Positions 1 through 8,411 of a stretch of 64,000 bases of DNA are shown in pieces; position 1 is the stretch's first letter, and each line of letters opens with the position of its first letter. The stretch spans positions 62,001 to 126,000 of the forward strand of contig NZ_PXNN01000003.1 of NCBI RefSeq assembly GCF_003007685.1, given 5' to 3'. This DNA comes from Marinobacter halophilus. GTDB taxonomy: Bacteria; Pseudomonadota; Gammaproteobacteria; Pseudomonadales; Oleiphilaceae. Both the position numbers and the translations under genes were made by a program. Below the pieces are notes generated by a model. It searched no databases and was not told the origin of the DNA. It worked only from the letters and a program-made list of their open reading frames with translations.

Positions 1-1365
1 GCGGCCGGGCTGGTAACGGCCGAACACCGCCTGAATGTGCGGCGCGTACACGTTGATGTCCGGCACCATCACGATGACATCCCGGGGCCGCAGGTTCGGG
101 TCGGTGTTGAAGGCGGCCAGCAGCTGGTCGTGCAGGATTTCCACTTCCCTCTGGGGCCCGTGGGCGTTGTGGAACACCAGGGAGTGATCGCGGCTCAGCG
201 CCAGCTGGCGGTGCTGCGCGCGGATTTCCTGCAGCGGGGTCAGGTTGTGGATGTCGTTTTGCAGCTGGTGCAGCAGGCAAGGCTCTTCACCGGCGCCGTG
301 TTCGGAGAAGATGTCGATCTTCTGGTCCGGGGTCTGGAAACTGCTGCGGTAGTCGTCCGGGTTGTCGAACTCGTCCAGCAGGCGGATGTAGTCCCGGCCC
401 TGCTTGCCCCAGGCCGCCAGCAGCGGGTTGGCGTGCTGGTGCAGCTGGTCCGGGTCGTCAATCTGTGACAGCACCGGATGGGCCGCACCGCGCTTGCGTT
501 CGGCTTTCAGCAGTTCCCGGTCGCTGATGATATCGGCCCAGTAGAACTGGCAGGGGTTGTGTACACACAGCACCACCTGGCTGAACCGGCTCAGTACATA
601 CAGTGCTTCCAGTGCCTGCCGGGGCAAGGACGACACGCCAAACACCACGATGCGCCTGGGCAGCCGGGCCGGATTGGCCGGGGCACTGATGCGCTGGCCC
701 TGCTCCATAAAGCGGGTGTGAATTTGCGAGCGGCTGGTTTGCGCCGCTTCACCCACATCGTCCACCAATTTGCGCCAGAGCAGGGGCTGCCAGCGGGTTT
801 CCGGGTCCAGTGCTTTTTCTTCGCCGCGGGCGGTAATCACCACATCCTTGCCCTGCTCCCAGGCCGCCAGCCAGTCGGCCCGGAACACCTGGTATTGGTC
901 AAACAGGTCCGCCACTTTCTCGGCCAGCTGGAAATTGCGCAGATCCGTGTCGCTGCCATCCAGAAACCGCGCCAGTGGCGTGAACGCCTCATCCTGCCCC
1001 ACCAGTTCCGGCAGCAACCGGTACAGTCGCCACACCAGCCGGCGTTTGTCAAAGGGTGACTGCTCGGGTACTTCACCGTCATGGAGCACCGCCCGGTAGG
1101 CCTGCCAGATAAACCGCGCCGGGAACAGGAAATCCATACCGGCGGCAATGCCCAGCCCGCCGTCTACGCCGTCGTCGGTGCGTTTCTCTGCCAGCGCCAG
1201 CTTCAGCCACTGGGCAATGCCGTTGCTCTGCACCAGAAAGGTCTCGCTCTGCAGCGGCGGCATCGGATTTTGCCGGCAGATGTACACCACCGCCCGGCGC
1301 AGGTCTTCCAGGTGGTTGGCGTGGATGGCGTGAAAGCCGGGTTCGATGCTGGATGAGGCCGCCAT
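1..1365 (-). CDS. recC: RecBCD enzyme subunit RecC, N-terminal part (runs off the window)
   Basis: Translated leftward from the ATG at 1363-1365, the frame stays open for 455 codons to the window edge, so the C-terminal half or more is missing. The start resembles RecC: an opening with HAIHANHLEDL, then SETFLVQSNGIAQWLKL, then LLPELVG, LFDQYQVFRADWL and, further on, NPCQFYWAD and NPLLAAWGKQGRDY, all landmarks of the RecC N-terminal helicase-like domains. RecC is the subunit of the RecBCD helicase-nuclease that splits the strands and scans for Chi during double-strand break repair. The visible part lies in the inactive helicase-like domains, so no catalytic motif is expected. The gene diverges from the SDR gene at 1521 across about 155 bp that must hold both promoters. 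recB and recD would be expected beyond the left edge. Confidence 0.93.
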   Translation of the reverse strand, partial: MAASSSIEPGFHAIHANHLEDLRRAVVYICRQNPMPPLQSETFLVQSNGIAQWLKLALAEKRTDDGVDGGLGIAAGMDFLFPARFIWQAYRAVLHDGEVPEQSPFDKRRLVWRLYRLLPELVGQDEAFTPLARFLDGSDTDLRNFQLAEKVADLFDQYQVFRADWLAAWEQGKDVVITARGEEKALDPETRWQPLLWRKLVDDVGEAAQTSRSQIHTRFMEQGQRISAPANPARLPRRIVVFGVSSLPRQALEALYVLSRFSQVVLCVHNPCQFYWADIISDRELLKAERKRGAAHPVLSQIDDPDQLHQHANPLLAAWGKQGRDYIRLLDEFDNPDDYRSSFQTPDQKIDIFSEHGAGEEPCLLHQLQNDIHNLTPLQEIRAQHRQLALSRDHSLVFHNAHGPQREVEILHDQLLAAFNTDPNLRPRDVIVMVPDINVYAPHIQAVFGRYQPGR

Positions 1366-1520
1366 GGGATTCCTTGTCTGCTGTTCGGTTCAATCCTGAT
1401 GCCACAGGTTACCGTATGTGACCACAGAAGCGGACAGTCTGTAACGACAGATCGCAGGTCATTGTAATCAACCGGCGCGACAGATGGCGTCGCAATTAGT
1501 GGGCAAACAGGAGTGCTGAT

Positions 1521-2306
1521 ATGTGGGCATTGATTACCGGTGCGGGATCCGGCATTGGCCGGGCGCTGGCGTTGGAGCTGGCTGGTCGGGGCTATGATCT
1601 GATTCTCGCGGGCCGTACGGCCTCCAGGCTGGAGCAAGTCGCAGAAATCATCCGGCGGGATTTACCGGCTCGCCAGGTCATGACCCTGCCGGCAGAGCTC
1701 GCCGACCCTGCCAGCACCCGCGAACTCGCTCTACAGGTGTGTGAATCCGTTGATCATCTTGCGGCTTTTGTCCATTGCGCCGGGGTGGGGGAACCGGCAG
1801 CGGACTTCGCCAGCCTGCAGCTACACGATTTTCAGGAGGCATTGGCGGTTAACGTGTCGGCCCCACTGTTGCTTACACAGTCGTTATTGCCGGTTCTTCG
1901 GCAGGGGGGCACGGCGGCCCGAATTGCCATGATAGGTGCGGGTATGGACAAACACGCCCAGCCCGGCACCGGCAGTTACGGCATCAGTAAAATGGCCCTG
2001 AGACGGCTGGTGCAACAGCTGACCGTGGAGTTTGGATTGATGGAGGGAGGGCCAGTTGTCAGTCTGTTCCAGCCCGGATTAGTCGATACCCCCGGTATCC
2101 GCAATCACGTCAAAAAGGCCCTGAAGCTGGAATTGCCTCACGGGCAGTGGCTGAACGACAGGCTGGGATCAGGGCAATGCCTGACGGCGGAGCAGGCCGC
2201 CAGTGCACTCGCGTTTACCCTGGCCGAGGTTCCGGATAGTGAGTTCGACGGCGCTGAGTTCAGCGCCACTGATCTTGTCGATTCGTTGTCATTCGGCGGT
2301 AGCTAG
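1521..2306 (+). CDS. Short-chain dehydrogenase/reductase (SDR), sepiapterin/benzil reductase-like
   Basis: 261 aa, the normal size for a classical SDR. The nucleotide-binding motif TGAGSGIG is at residues 6-13 and R32 follows beta-2, which fits an NADP(H) preference. HCAG at 85-88 stands where NNAG is usual. The active-site pair is Y153 and K157 (YGISK). The position 13 residues before the tyrosine, normally the catalytic serine, is A140 in the segment MIGAGM, so the usual Ser-Tyr-Lys triad looks incomplete. AGGAG lies 8 nt before the ATG, so the start is secure. The substrate cannot be told from sequence; similarity to YueD-type reductases acting on small carbonyls is an inference. It is a single gene diverging from recC. 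Confidence 0.85.
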   Translation: MWALITGAGSGIGRALALELAGRGYDLILAGRTASRLEQVAEIIRRDLPARQVMTLPAELADPASTRELALQVCESVDHLAAFVHCAGVGEPAADFASLQLHDFQEALAVNVSAPLLLTQSLLPVLRQGGTAARIAMIGAGMDKHAQPGTGSYGISKMALRRLVQQLTVEFGLMEGGPVVSLFQPGLVDTPGIRNHVKKALKLELPHGQWLNDRLGSGQCLTAEQAASALAFTLAEVPDSEFDGAEFSATDLVDSLSFGGS

Positions 2307-2404
2307 TGCTGCGCAGTCTGGCCAGAGGGCGGCCTACAACGGCACCCTCATGGTTTCGCCATGGCAATCCGGCATGCAATTGGCAGGTCAATTAGTGAGC
2401 ATAA

Positions 2405-2833
2405 ATGAACAGAGTTGAGTTGGTTCGACTGGCTGTGGAGCGGCAGCTTACCGATATCTATGATCTTCTGGCGATGCGAATACTGTTTCCACCGGAGCGA
2501 GCCGTGGTGCCGATCCATAAGGAGATCAAGGACTTGTTCCTGTATCCGGAACGGCTGGAGACGAGCTACCGGCACGAGTGGACGTCGATCGCCACCAGAG
2601 CGTTGTTCAATCATGGTTTTACCGATCACTGGCGCACCGATCAGGACAACCTTGACCGTTACCTCGGATTGCTCAGAGAGCAGGCGATACCCCGGTGTAT
2701 CCACAACCAGGGTGGGCTGTTCCAGATGTTGGGAGAGGTTATTGCCATGCAGCGTTCAGCAAACACCATTGCGTTTCCTGACCCCAGGCGCCGTGCACTG
2801 ATGCGATTGATATGGCCTGACGAGCAACGCTGA
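2405..2833 (+). CDS. Hypothetical protein, 142 aa
   Basis: An open frame with no family that I recognise. The product is rich in Leu, Arg and Glu, predicted soluble and mostly helical, with no signal peptide or membrane segment. A patch HEWTSIATRALFNHGFTDHW at about 57-76 carries three His and two Trp but is not a known metal motif. Base composition and third positions are less GC-biased than in the neighbours. There is no clear Shine-Dalgarno sequence before the ATG. Overlapping frames on the opposite strand (2348-2704) and in another plus frame are shorter and were judged shadows. The gene sits alone after the SDR gene and may be strain-specific. Confidence 0.45.
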   Translation: MNRVELVRLAVERQLTDIYDLLAMRILFPPERAVVPIHKEIKDLFLYPERLETSYRHEWTSIATRALFNHGFTDHWRTDQDNLDRYLGLLREQAIPRCIHNQGGLFQMLGEVIAMQRSANTIAFPDPRRRALMRLIWPDEQR

Positions 2834-3008
2834 GGGATCAATCCACAGGCAAAGTGGTCGCGTATAGATTAAATATTGAACAAAAACCGGGTGATCGTCA
2901 TGGGGCTAAACAGCATTAACATCAAAACTGGCGTCATCCTGACGCTGACGGTGCCTGGAAGATTGCCGGGGTTCGTTTGCAGCCTGCGGACCTGGGTATC
3001 TGAAAAGC

Positions 3009-3236
3009 TCAGCGTAACCGAAGACAGTCCAGTAGCAGGCCTCTGACCACCTGTTTCGAAGCCTCATCGTCGCAGGAAAACTCCTGAACGTGGATCTGGT
3101 GGCTTGCCATCAGTCTGGCCAGGCAATCGGCATCGATACTGATACATACCCGGCCCACGGGCGCCCAGCCCAAACAAGGCCGGTGTTCAGTCTGGCTGTT
3201 CCGAGAGGCAGCCGGAATATTGAAGGCCATTCCCAT
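3009..3236 (-). CDS. Small hypothetical protein, second gene of a Fur-box operon
   Basis: 75 aa, leftward. A perfect AGGAGG lies a few bases before the ATG on the minus strand, which makes this a real gene despite its size. It begins 15 bp after the stop of the upstream 156-aa gene (3252-3722), so the two are probably co-transcribed from the Fur-controlled promoter near 3746. The product has three cysteines (in RPCLGW, CISIDADCLARL and SCDDE, four counting LLLDCLRLR) and two histidines, is soluble and matches no family that I know. By context it is likely made under iron limitation. A metal- or redox-related role is only a guess. Confidence 0.6.
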   Translation of the reverse strand: MGMAFNIPAASRNSQTEHRPCLGWAPVGRVCISIDADCLARLMASHQIHVQEFSCDDEASKQVVRGLLLDCLRLR

Positions 3237-3251
3237 ACGTCCTCCTGAGTT

Positions 3252-3722
3252 TTAGTGCGCGACCATTGACGAGCGTTGTTCCCGAGGCGCCAGGGGTGTG
3301 TCTGGCCAGTTCAGATACTCTGTGAAAAAACTGACTTGCCGGGACGTATCCAGCAACACCTCAATGCACTGATCGGTACTGCAGCCGCCGCTGGGACTGC
3401 CATAGCAGGGCTTGGCAGACTGCAGGCTTTCCAGGGCGCTGAACAGCACATAGTCGGCGGCGCTATAATCGCCACGGTCCCGGAGAGCGCGACACACCAG
3501 AATGGCGGAAAGCGTGAGTTCCACGTGCATGCACCCCGGGTGGTCCGCCCTGGCCAGACAGGCCAGATCAAAGGCGCTGCCGGTGGCGGCAATCATCTTC
3601 TCGGTCTCTTCGGTTTCGCAGAAGGTGAAGGCGTATTCCATCCAGAACAGCCAAAGATCATTCTGTTCATTGATGGAAAGTCGGGCAAACATTTGGCGAT
3701 GGCGTGGGCAGAGAAATTTCAT
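3252..3722 (-). CDS. Hypothetical protein, 156 aa, first gene of a Fur-box operon
   Basis: The ATG at 3720-3722 is preceded on the minus strand by AGGAGG at good spacing, so it is preferred over the further-upstream start that would make 240 aa. The product opens MKFLCPRHRQMFARL, a Cys-Pro-x-His start reminiscent of small iron-regulated proteins of pseudomonads such as the orfX product of the fumC-sodA iron-starvation operon; that likeness is from memory and not certain. Further cysteines fall in FCETEE, DLACLAR, PGCMH, LVCRAL and GGCSTDQC. No signal peptide or membrane segment is visible. A near-perfect Fur box lies 24 bp upstream of the start, so repression by Fe-Fur is likely. Function unknown. 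Confidence 0.72.
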   Translation of the reverse strand: MKFLCPRHRQMFARLSINEQNDLWLFWMEYAFTFCETEETEKMIAATGSAFDLACLARADHPGCMHVELTLSAILVCRALRDRGDYSAADYVLFSALESLQSAKPCYGSPSGGCSTDQCIEVLLDTSRQVSFFTEYLNWPDTPLAPREQRSSMVAH

Positions 3723-3745
3723 GGCGTCCTCCTTGTCTTGATGCA

Positions 3746-3764
3746 AATGATAATAGTTATCATT
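3746..3764. promoter_or_regulatory. Fur box (ferric uptake regulator operator)
   Basis: AATGATAATAGTTATCATT is an inverted repeat with 9-bp arms around a central base and one arm mismatch. The inner 7-1-7 core TGATAAT-A-GTTATCA matches the Fur consensus at all but one position. It lies 24 bp upstream of the ATG at 3722, where it would overlap the promoter of the leftward pair. The rightward gene starting at 3879 is 115 bp away and could in principle share the control. Confidence 0.8.
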
Positions 3765-3878
3765 AAGGGTGTTGGCAAGGTCTGCCTTGATTAATTTTTG
3801 TGCATGGAATCGGGTTTGAGCCTGCCGGCCTTCCATCGTACAGTTCGTGACTCCGTTACTAGCTGACCATAAGGCCGT

Positions 3879-5585
3879 ATGACCACCCACAGACCGGTAC
3901 CTGCAAGCCTGGATAACCCGCTCTACTATCTTGAGAACATGGACATCCTGGTGGCCTGGGTAACCGACCATCACAGTGACCTGCTAACCGCGCAAGAGCG
4001 GGATCGGTTGGCCGCTTATGCTGCCCTGAACACCGGCCCGCGCGCGCTGCTCACCCGCATGGTAATGCGCACCGGTGACCTGTTTCGGGCGGATAAACTG
4101 CGCTACCCGGAATTGCCAGTGCCGGCAGCCGACGCGTTCAAGGTGTTAGTGCAGGATGGCTGGCTGGATAACGCCCCGGAGCTGAGCCTGGACGACCTGT
4201 TCCGGTTGTTCACTCTGGCGGAATTACGGCCGGTATTCGGCCCCTGGCTGCAACAACAGGGCCACCTGAAATCGCTGGGCAAGGCCCAGATGCGTGAGCG
4301 GCTGGCGGAGACCTTGAGCGCGCCACGGCCCTTGCGCGGCTGGCTGGCGGACCTCGGTGATGAGCAGGCCCCTGCCGTGGTGCAACTTCAGGATATGGCC
4401 CTGTTTGATCGCATTCGCCTGATGTTCTTCGGCAACCTGCGCCAGAGCTGGACCGACTTTGTGCTGGTGGAGCTGGGCGTGCAGCAATTCGAGCCGGTGG
4501 CTCTGACCCCGGAATCCCGCGCCTTTCATCAAAGAGAAGATGTGGATCGGTACCTGCAAATGCACCAGTGCCGGGAGCGACTCGATGCCGGAGAGCCTGC
4601 GGCGAAGGTCTGGCAGGATGTACCTGCCCCCCTGGATAACCCGTGGCTGGCCAGCCGCCGGGATCGGTTGTTGCTGGAGCTGGGCCGGCAGGCCGAACGC
4701 CAGGGCGATAAAAAGCTGGCGTTGCAGGTCTGGAGCGCCAGCCAGCACCGGGAAGCACGGCTGAAGCAACTGCGCTTGCTGGAGCGGATGAAACAGTTTG
4801 AGGAAGCCTGGGCTATCGCCTGCCACTGGCAAACCCGCGAGCTGAGCGACGCTGAAGCCCAGGGCCTGAGCCGGCTCCTGAAGCGACTGGCGGCCAAGGT
4901 CGGCCAGCCCCGGCCAACACCAGCCCCGGTGCCAGATATCCAGACCGTTACCGTCACCCTGACCAAACCGGATACCGGCAGCGTTGAGTGGGCGGCCCTG
5001 CAGCACCTGGCCACCGAAGAGGCGCCGGTGTTCTATGTGGAAAATACCCTGATCAATGCCCTGTTCGGCCTGCTGTGCTGGCCGGTGATCTTCAAGGCAA
5101 TGCCCGGGGCTTTCTTCCACCCCTTCCACATTGGCCCGGCGGATCTGCTGCGGGAAGATTTTGTGTCCCGGCGCCAGCCCGACTTTGACCGGTGCTTTGC
5201 CCTGCTGGAACGCGGAGGCTATCGGCAGCAGATTCTCGAAACCTTTGAGCACAAACAGGGTATTGCCAATCCGTTTGTGGTCTGGCCCGTGCTGTCGGCG
5301 GAGCTGCTGGGCCTGGCCATGGACTGCATCCCGGCCGCGCATCTGGACGCCCTGTTCCGGCGCCTGCTGCATAACCTGAAAGAACACCGCAGCGGTTTCC
5401 CGGACCTGATCCGTTTTATCCCCGAGGCCGGCGCCACGGAAGTGCGCTACGAAATGATTGAAGTGAAAGGCCCGGGCGACCGCTTGCAGGATCACCAGAT
5501 TCGCTGGCTTCACTTCTTCGCCCGCCAAGGCATTCCGGCCAACGTCTGTTATGTGCGTTGGCAGGACCGCGAGGCAATAGCGTGA
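3879..5585 (+). CDS. FAN1-like structure-specific nuclease (VRR-NUC domain protein)
   Basis: 568 aa, the size of bacterial FAN1 such as the P. aeruginosa protein. The C-terminal VRR-NUC domain shows the PD-(D/E)xK core: GFPDL with D509, then E528-V-K530 in IEVKGPGDRLQDHQ, whose downstream Gln is typical. The N-terminal and middle parts are helical, with a TPR-like stretch around 270-320, matching the SAP/TPR layout of FAN1. FAN1 enzymes cut branched DNA 5' of junctions and unhook interstrand crosslinks. The gene is followed after 10 bp by an XPD-like helicase, so a joint role in DNA repair is likely. The start at 3879 has only a weak ribosome site; the in-frame downstream M at about codon 21 is a less likely alternative. 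Confidence 0.88.
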   Translation: MTTHRPVPASLDNPLYYLENMDILVAWVTDHHSDLLTAQERDRLAAYAALNTGPRALLTRMVMRTGDLFRADKLRYPELPVPAADAFKVLVQDGWLDNAPELSLDDLFRLFTLAELRPVFGPWLQQQGHLKSLGKAQMRERLAETLSAPRPLRGWLADLGDEQAPAVVQLQDMALFDRIRLMFFGNLRQSWTDFVLVELGVQQFEPVALTPESRAFHQREDVDRYLQMHQCRERLDAGEPAAKVWQDVPAPLDNPWLASRRDRLLLELGRQAERQGDKKLALQVWSASQHREARLKQLRLLERMKQFEEAWAIACHWQTRELSDAEAQGLSRLLKRLAAKVGQPRPTPAPVPDIQTVTVTLTKPDTGSVEWAALQHLATEEAPVFYVENTLINALFGLLCWPVIFKAMPGAFFHPFHIGPADLLREDFVSRRQPDFDRCFALLERGGYRQQILETFEHKQGIANPFVVWPVLSAELLGLAMDCIPAAHLDALFRRLLHNLKEHRSGFPDLIRFIPEAGATEVRYEMIEVKGPGDRLQDHQIRWLHFFARQGIPANVCYVRWQDREAIA

Positions 5586-5595
5586 GGCAGGCCGA

Positions 5596-7863
5596 ATGAA
5601 AGTCGCCGTCCGCACCCTGTGCGAGTTTGCCGCCCGCCACGGCGATCTGGACTTTCGCTACACCCCGGCGCCCAGTAGCGAGGAGGGCATCGCCGGCCAT
5701 CAGGCAATTCAGGCCCGCCGCGGTTACGGCTATCAAAGCGAGTTTGCCCTAGCCGGGCACTGCCAGGGGCTGGATTTGTCTGGCCGGGCCGATGGCTACA
5801 ACCCGCACCAGGGCCGGCTGGAAGAAATCAAAACCCATCGCGGCGATCTGTCGCGCATCCGGCCCTACCAGCGCGCGCTGCACCGGGCCCAGCTACGGGC
5901 CTACGGTGCCTTGCTGTGCCGACAGGAACATCGTAAAACCATCGAACTGGCACTGATTTACTACGACACCGGCAACGACAAGGAAACCGCGGTGGTGGAA
6001 ACCGCCAAGGCGGATGAGCTCTGGCAGGAACTGGCAATCCTGTGCGATATCTACCACGCCTGGGCCGAGCAGGAAGAGCACCACCGGGACCAGCGCAATG
6101 CCCTGCTCTCCAGCCTGAGCTTTCCGTTCCCGGCCTTCCGGCCCCGGCAGCGCCAACTGGCGGAAACCGTCTACAAGAATTCCATGAAAGCCGGCACCCT
6201 GCTGCTGGAAGCCCCCACCGGCCTGGGCAAGACCCTGGGCACCCTGTTCCCGGCGTTGATGGCCATGCCCGCCGCGAAACAGGACCGGCTGTTCTACCTC
6301 ACCTGCCGCAACACCGCCCGGCAGCTGGCGCTGGATGCGGTGGATAAGTTACGCGGCGCCCAAAACGAATTGCAGCCCTGGCCGCTGCGCACCCTGGAGC
6401 TGGTGTCGAAAGACGACGCCTGTGAACACCCGGACAAAGCCTGCCACGGCGAGTCCTGTCCGCTGGCCCGGGGCTTTTTCGACCGTTTGCCCGATGCCCG
6501 GGCCGAGGCAGTGCAGATCAAAGAGCCGTTAAATCAGGAGAATTTAGCGAAAATCGCGTCAGGTCACGACATTTGCCCCTATTTTCTCGCCCAGGAAATG
6601 GCCCGCTGGAGCGATCTGGTGGTCGGCGATGTGAACCGGATGTTCGACCAGTCGGCCCTGCTCCACGGCCTGATCCGCCAGAACAACTGGCAAGCCAGTG
6701 TGCTGGTGGACGAAGCCCACAACCTGGTGGACCGGGGCCGGGGCATGTACTCGGTGCGCCTGGAGCAGCAGCGGCTATTGAAGCTGAAGAAGATTGCGCC
6801 CAAGCCGGTCAAGTCGGCCCTGGACCGCACCGCCCGGGCCTGGCAAAGCCTTATTCGCGATCACGGCGAGCAGGAGCAACCGGTGTTTCTGGTGTCCCTG
6901 CCACCTCAGCTGCTCGGCGCGCTGCAGTCCATGGTCTCTGTCATCACCGACTACCTGGCCGACAACCCGCCGGATCTGGCGTTGCAGGAAGTGATGTTCG
7001 AAAGTGTGGCGTTCATGAAGCTGGCGGACAGCTTCGGTGAGCATTCCCTGTGCGAATTCCAGCGCAGCGGTCGCGGCCGGGCCAGTCTCAGCATTCAAAA
7101 CCTGATACCGGCGGACTTCCTGAAAGACCGCTTCGCCGCCGCCCGGTCGGTGCTGCTGTTTTCCGCCACGCTCAGCCCCGGTATCTATTACCGGGACCTG
7201 CTGGGCCTGCCGGAATCTGCGAGCTTTACCTCTCTGCCCAGCCCGTTCCGCGCCGACCAGCTGCAAGTGCAGTTCACCCCCGGCATCAGCACCCGCCAGG
7301 CGCACCGGGAGGCCTCCTTGCAACCCATTGCCGAGCTGATCGCGAACCAGTACCGGCAGCGCCCCGGCCACTATCTGGCGTTTTTCAGCAGCTTCAAATA
7401 CGCCAGAGAGGCCAGTGACACCCTGGCCCGGCAAGCACCGGACATTCCCCAGCGAGCCCAGCAGCCGGGCATGAGCCCGGACCAGCGCCGGGAGTTCCTC
7501 GCCGGATTTCAGAACGCCGAAGGCCGAGTTGCGTTTGCGGTATTGGGCGGCGTGTTCAGTGAGGGCATTGATCTGCCCGGTGATCAGCTGATCGGCGCGT
7601 TCGTGGCCACCCTGGGGCTGCCGCCGTTCGATGCTTGGCACGACATCCTCAAAGCCCGCCTGCAGCAACGTTTTGGCGCCGGTTATGACTACACCTACCT
7701 GATCCCGGGGCTGCAGAAAGTCGCCCAGGCTGCCGGCCGGGTCATCCGCACGCCGGACGACCGGGGCGTGATCTGGCTGATTGATGATCGCTTCCTGCAA
7801 CCCCAGGTGAACCGGATGCTGCCGCGCTGGTGGTTTGTCTCCGATCCGGAACGACAAAACTGA
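5596..7863 (+). CDS. Rad3/XPD (DinG/YoaA-like) Fe-S DNA helicase with N-terminal PD-(D/E)xK-type domain
   Basis: 755 aa. The helicase core has Walker A APTGLGKT at 206-213, DEAH at 372-375, SATL near 520 and a final arginine-finger motif QAAGRVIRT near 715. Between motifs I and II lie four cysteines (C276, C283, C288, C327) with XPD-type spacing for a 4Fe-4S cluster, which indicates a 5'-3' superfamily 2 DNA helicase. The N-terminal 100 residues contain GRADG (D66) and LEEIK (E77, K79), the D...ExK pattern of RecB/Cas4-type nucleases. The fusion could therefore unwind and cut DNA. It begins 10 bp after the FAN1-like gene and surely belongs to the same operon. The reaction is inferred from motifs. 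Confidence 0.87.
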   Translation: MKVAVRTLCEFAARHGDLDFRYTPAPSSEEGIAGHQAIQARRGYGYQSEFALAGHCQGLDLSGRADGYNPHQGRLEEIKTHRGDLSRIRPYQRALHRAQLRAYGALLCRQEHRKTIELALIYYDTGNDKETAVVETAKADELWQELAILCDIYHAWAEQEEHHRDQRNALLSSLSFPFPAFRPRQRQLAETVYKNSMKAGTLLLEAPTGLGKTLGTLFPALMAMPAAKQDRLFYLTCRNTARQLALDAVDKLRGAQNELQPWPLRTLELVSKDDACEHPDKACHGESCPLARGFFDRLPDARAEAVQIKEPLNQENLAKIASGHDICPYFLAQEMARWSDLVVGDVNRMFDQSALLHGLIRQNNWQASVLVDEAHNLVDRGRGMYSVRLEQQRLLKLKKIAPKPVKSALDRTARAWQSLIRDHGEQEQPVFLVSLPPQLLGALQSMVSVITDYLADNPPDLALQEVMFESVAFMKLADSFGEHSLCEFQRSGRGRASLSIQNLIPADFLKDRFAAARSVLLFSATLSPGIYYRDLLGLPESASFTSLPSPFRADQLQVQFTPGISTRQAHREASLQPIAELIANQYRQRPGHYLAFFSSFKYAREASDTLARQAPDIPQRAQQPGMSPDQRREFLAGFQNAEGRVAFAVLGGVFSEGIDLPGDQLIGAFVATLGLPPFDAWHDILKARLQQRFGAGYDYTYLIPGLQKVAQAAGRVIRTPDDRGVIWLIDDRFLQPQVNRMLPRWWFVSDPERQN

Positions 7864-7880
7864 CGCCGTAAGCGTCAGTT
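7858..7880 (+). terminator. Hairpin at the end of the helicase gene
   Basis: A perfect 9-bp stem (AACTGACGC / GCGTCAGTT) with a 5-nt loop spans the stop codon of the helicase gene. No T-run follows, so it is at best a weak or factor-assisted terminator. Confidence 0.35.
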
Positions 7881-7972
7881 GTTACAACTCGCTATGGAAA
7901 TTTTCAGTCGCTTGCTTAGAATCCGTGGCCCAATCAGACAACCCCCCGATTCTTCAAGGACATTTCCTGCAA

Positions 7973-8365
7973 ATGAACAATACGGATCTTGTTTTCCAGA
8001 GCTACGGCCGCTGCTGCCGAAAAGATGAATTCTTCGTCGATTTCTACCAGTTCTTCATGGCCAGTTCCGATGCCATCCGCAACCGCTTTGCCGACACCGA
8101 CATGGCCGCCCAGCGCCACCTGCTGCGTAACGGTGTGATGCAGATCATCCTGGTGGCGCGCGGTATGTCAGACCGCAAACTCAAGGATCTGGGGCACAGC
8201 CACAACCGCCACAACTACAACATCCAGCCGGAATGGTATGGCTTGTGGGAAGAATCGCTGCTGAAAACCGTGCAGGTACACGATCCGGACTACACGCCGG
8301 AGTTGCGCCAGGCCTGGCGGGAAGTGCTGAAGCCGGGGATTGACCTGATTCGTGGTGCTTACTGA
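7973..8365 (+). CDS. Single-domain globin
   Basis: 130 aa from the ATG at 7973, chosen because AAGGA precedes it and because the residues before it in the longer frame do not look like protein. The sequence has globin features: an N-terminal helix with FVDFYQFFM, then RNRFADTDM, and a histidine-rich F-helix region LGHSHNRHNYNIQPEWY (H75, H77, H80 are the candidate heme ligands), followed by a G/H-helix stretch ending VLKPGIDLIRG. The layout fits flavohemoglobin-type or sensor-type single-domain globins more than truncated 2/2 hemoglobins. No second domain is attached. A role in oxygen or NO sensing or detoxification is an inference. It is followed by a strong bidirectional terminator. Confidence 0.8.
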   Translation: MNNTDLVFQSYGRCCRKDEFFVDFYQFFMASSDAIRNRFADTDMAAQRHLLRNGVMQIILVARGMSDRKLKDLGHSHNRHNYNIQPEWYGLWEESLLKTVQVHDPDYTPELRQAWREVLKPGIDLIRGAY

Positions 8366-8379
8366 GCAGAGTAACCAAC

Positions 8380-8406
8380 AAAAAGGCCCCGATGTGGGGC
8401 CTTTTT
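8380..8406. terminator. Bidirectional rho-independent terminator
   Basis: AAAAAGGCCCC - GATGT - GGGGCCTTTTT: an 11-bp perfect stem with a 5-nt loop, A-run on one side and T-run on the other. It sits between the converging globin and VOC genes and serves both. Confidence 0.9.
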
Positions 8407-8411
8407 CATGT

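Noticed and set aside
2900..3046. A 48-codon frame starting MGLNSINIKTGVILTLTV, like the first membrane helix of a chemotaxis receptor.
   Set aside because: It has no ribosome site, loses the resemblance after about 18 codons and overlaps the well-supported leftward gene at 3009-3236. At most a decayed start of a receptor gene.
4224..5615. A long leftward open frame (463 codons) opposite the FAN1-like gene.
   Set aside because: It is the shadow of a GC-rich gene; composition is odd (many Gln, His, Pro) and no family fits, while the plus-strand frame has clear nuclease motifs.
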